The notes beneath the pieces are model-generated. The model saw only the letters and a list, made by a program, of their open reading frames with translations. It searched no databases and was not told the origin of the DNA. Both the position numbers and the translations under genes were made by a program. Positions 7,173-7,397 of a DNA stretch of 7,397 nucleotides are shown here, one piece after another (positions within the stretch are counted from its first letter, which is position 1; the number at the start of each line of letters is the position of its first letter). Source of the stretch: an uncultured Hyphomicrobiales bacterium (lineage in GTDB: Bacteria > Pseudomonadota > Alphaproteobacteria > Rhizobiales > Beijerinckiaceae); NCBI GenBank assembly GCA_903903935.1, contig CAIVAX010000169.1, positions 1 through 7,397 of the forward strand, in the 5' to 3' direction.

Positions 7173-7397
7173 TCAGTTTGCTGCGGATTCGGCCTTGCTG
7201 TCCGCAGGTGTGAAGAACACAAACATATTGGCGATCACGATTGTGAAGGCGAGGAAGTAGAAGACCGAGCCTAGGCCATATTGATCGGCTAGAATGCCGC
7301 TGACCATTGGCCCAATGGCGCCGCCAATGGCTTGTGTGGCGAACAAAAAGCCAATGGCGCTGCCGCCCATGGATTTGGGCGCAGCATCCAGCACCCA
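7173..7397 (-). CDS. Probable MFS transporter, C-terminal fragment cut by window edge
   Basis: Only the last 74 residues are inside the window; the frame stays open to the right edge, so the GTG at 7394 is an internal Val codon and not a start. The fragment has two hydrophobic helices, about residues 11-34 and 42-62, followed by a short polar tail with charged residues (PADSKAESAAN). The GGAIGPMVSGILADQYG stretch (25-41) resembles the Gly/Pro-rich eleventh helix and following loop of major facilitator transporters, and the second helix would then be helix 12. It converges on the SDR gene with only 19 bp between stops and no clear terminator. The substrate cannot be inferred; a link to the neighbouring catabolic genes is possible but it is on the opposite strand. 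Confidence 0.72.
   Translation of the reverse strand, partial: WVLDAAPKSMGGSAIGFLFATQAIGGAIGPMVSGILADQYGLGSVFYFLAFTIVIANMFVFFTPADSKAESAAN

Overview
The window looks like chromosomal DNA from an alphaproteobacterium, probably Hyphomicrobiales (Rhizobiales). The main clue is CarB: at 1161 residues it is about 90 longer than the E. coli protein and carries the two insertions I associate with that order. GC content is moderate to high by eye. No rRNA, tRNA, mobile element, CRISPR array or phage gene is visible.

Layout from left to right. Positions 1-47 are the short downstream flank of carB and contain most of a 9-bp inverted repeat that reaches across the carB stop codon. The minus-strand gene carB (48-3533), for the large subunit of carbamoyl-phosphate synthase, fills almost half the window; carA is not next to it here. 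A divergent intergenic region of about 300 bp follows (3534-3831), GC-rich and containing a 14-bp perfect palindrome and a GC-rich hairpin. On the plus strand come a small GtrA-like membrane protein (3832-4221), then, behind a plausible sigma-70 promoter at 4254-4281, three tightly packed catabolic genes: a TauD/TfdA-type Fe(II)/2-oxoglutarate dioxygenase (4309-5151), an acyl-CoA dehydrogenase of the FadE2/ACAD10-11 type that appears to start at TTG (5181-6356), and a short-chain dehydrogenase (6353-7153) overlapping it by ATGA. Converging from the right edge is the C-terminal end of a probable MFS transporter (7173-7397), cut by the window.

The dioxygenase, acyl-CoA dehydrogenase and SDR are probably one transcription unit that oxidises an unknown, perhaps carboxylate or CoA-linked, substrate; the MFS protein could move that substrate, but this is only a neighbourhood argument. 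All catalytic residues I looked for in the dioxygenase and SDR are present. In the dehydrogenase the usual catalytic Glu is Asp, as in the ACAD10/11 group. I see no defence system, toxin-antitoxin pair or clearly new machinery; the most open question is the substrate of the three-gene cassette.
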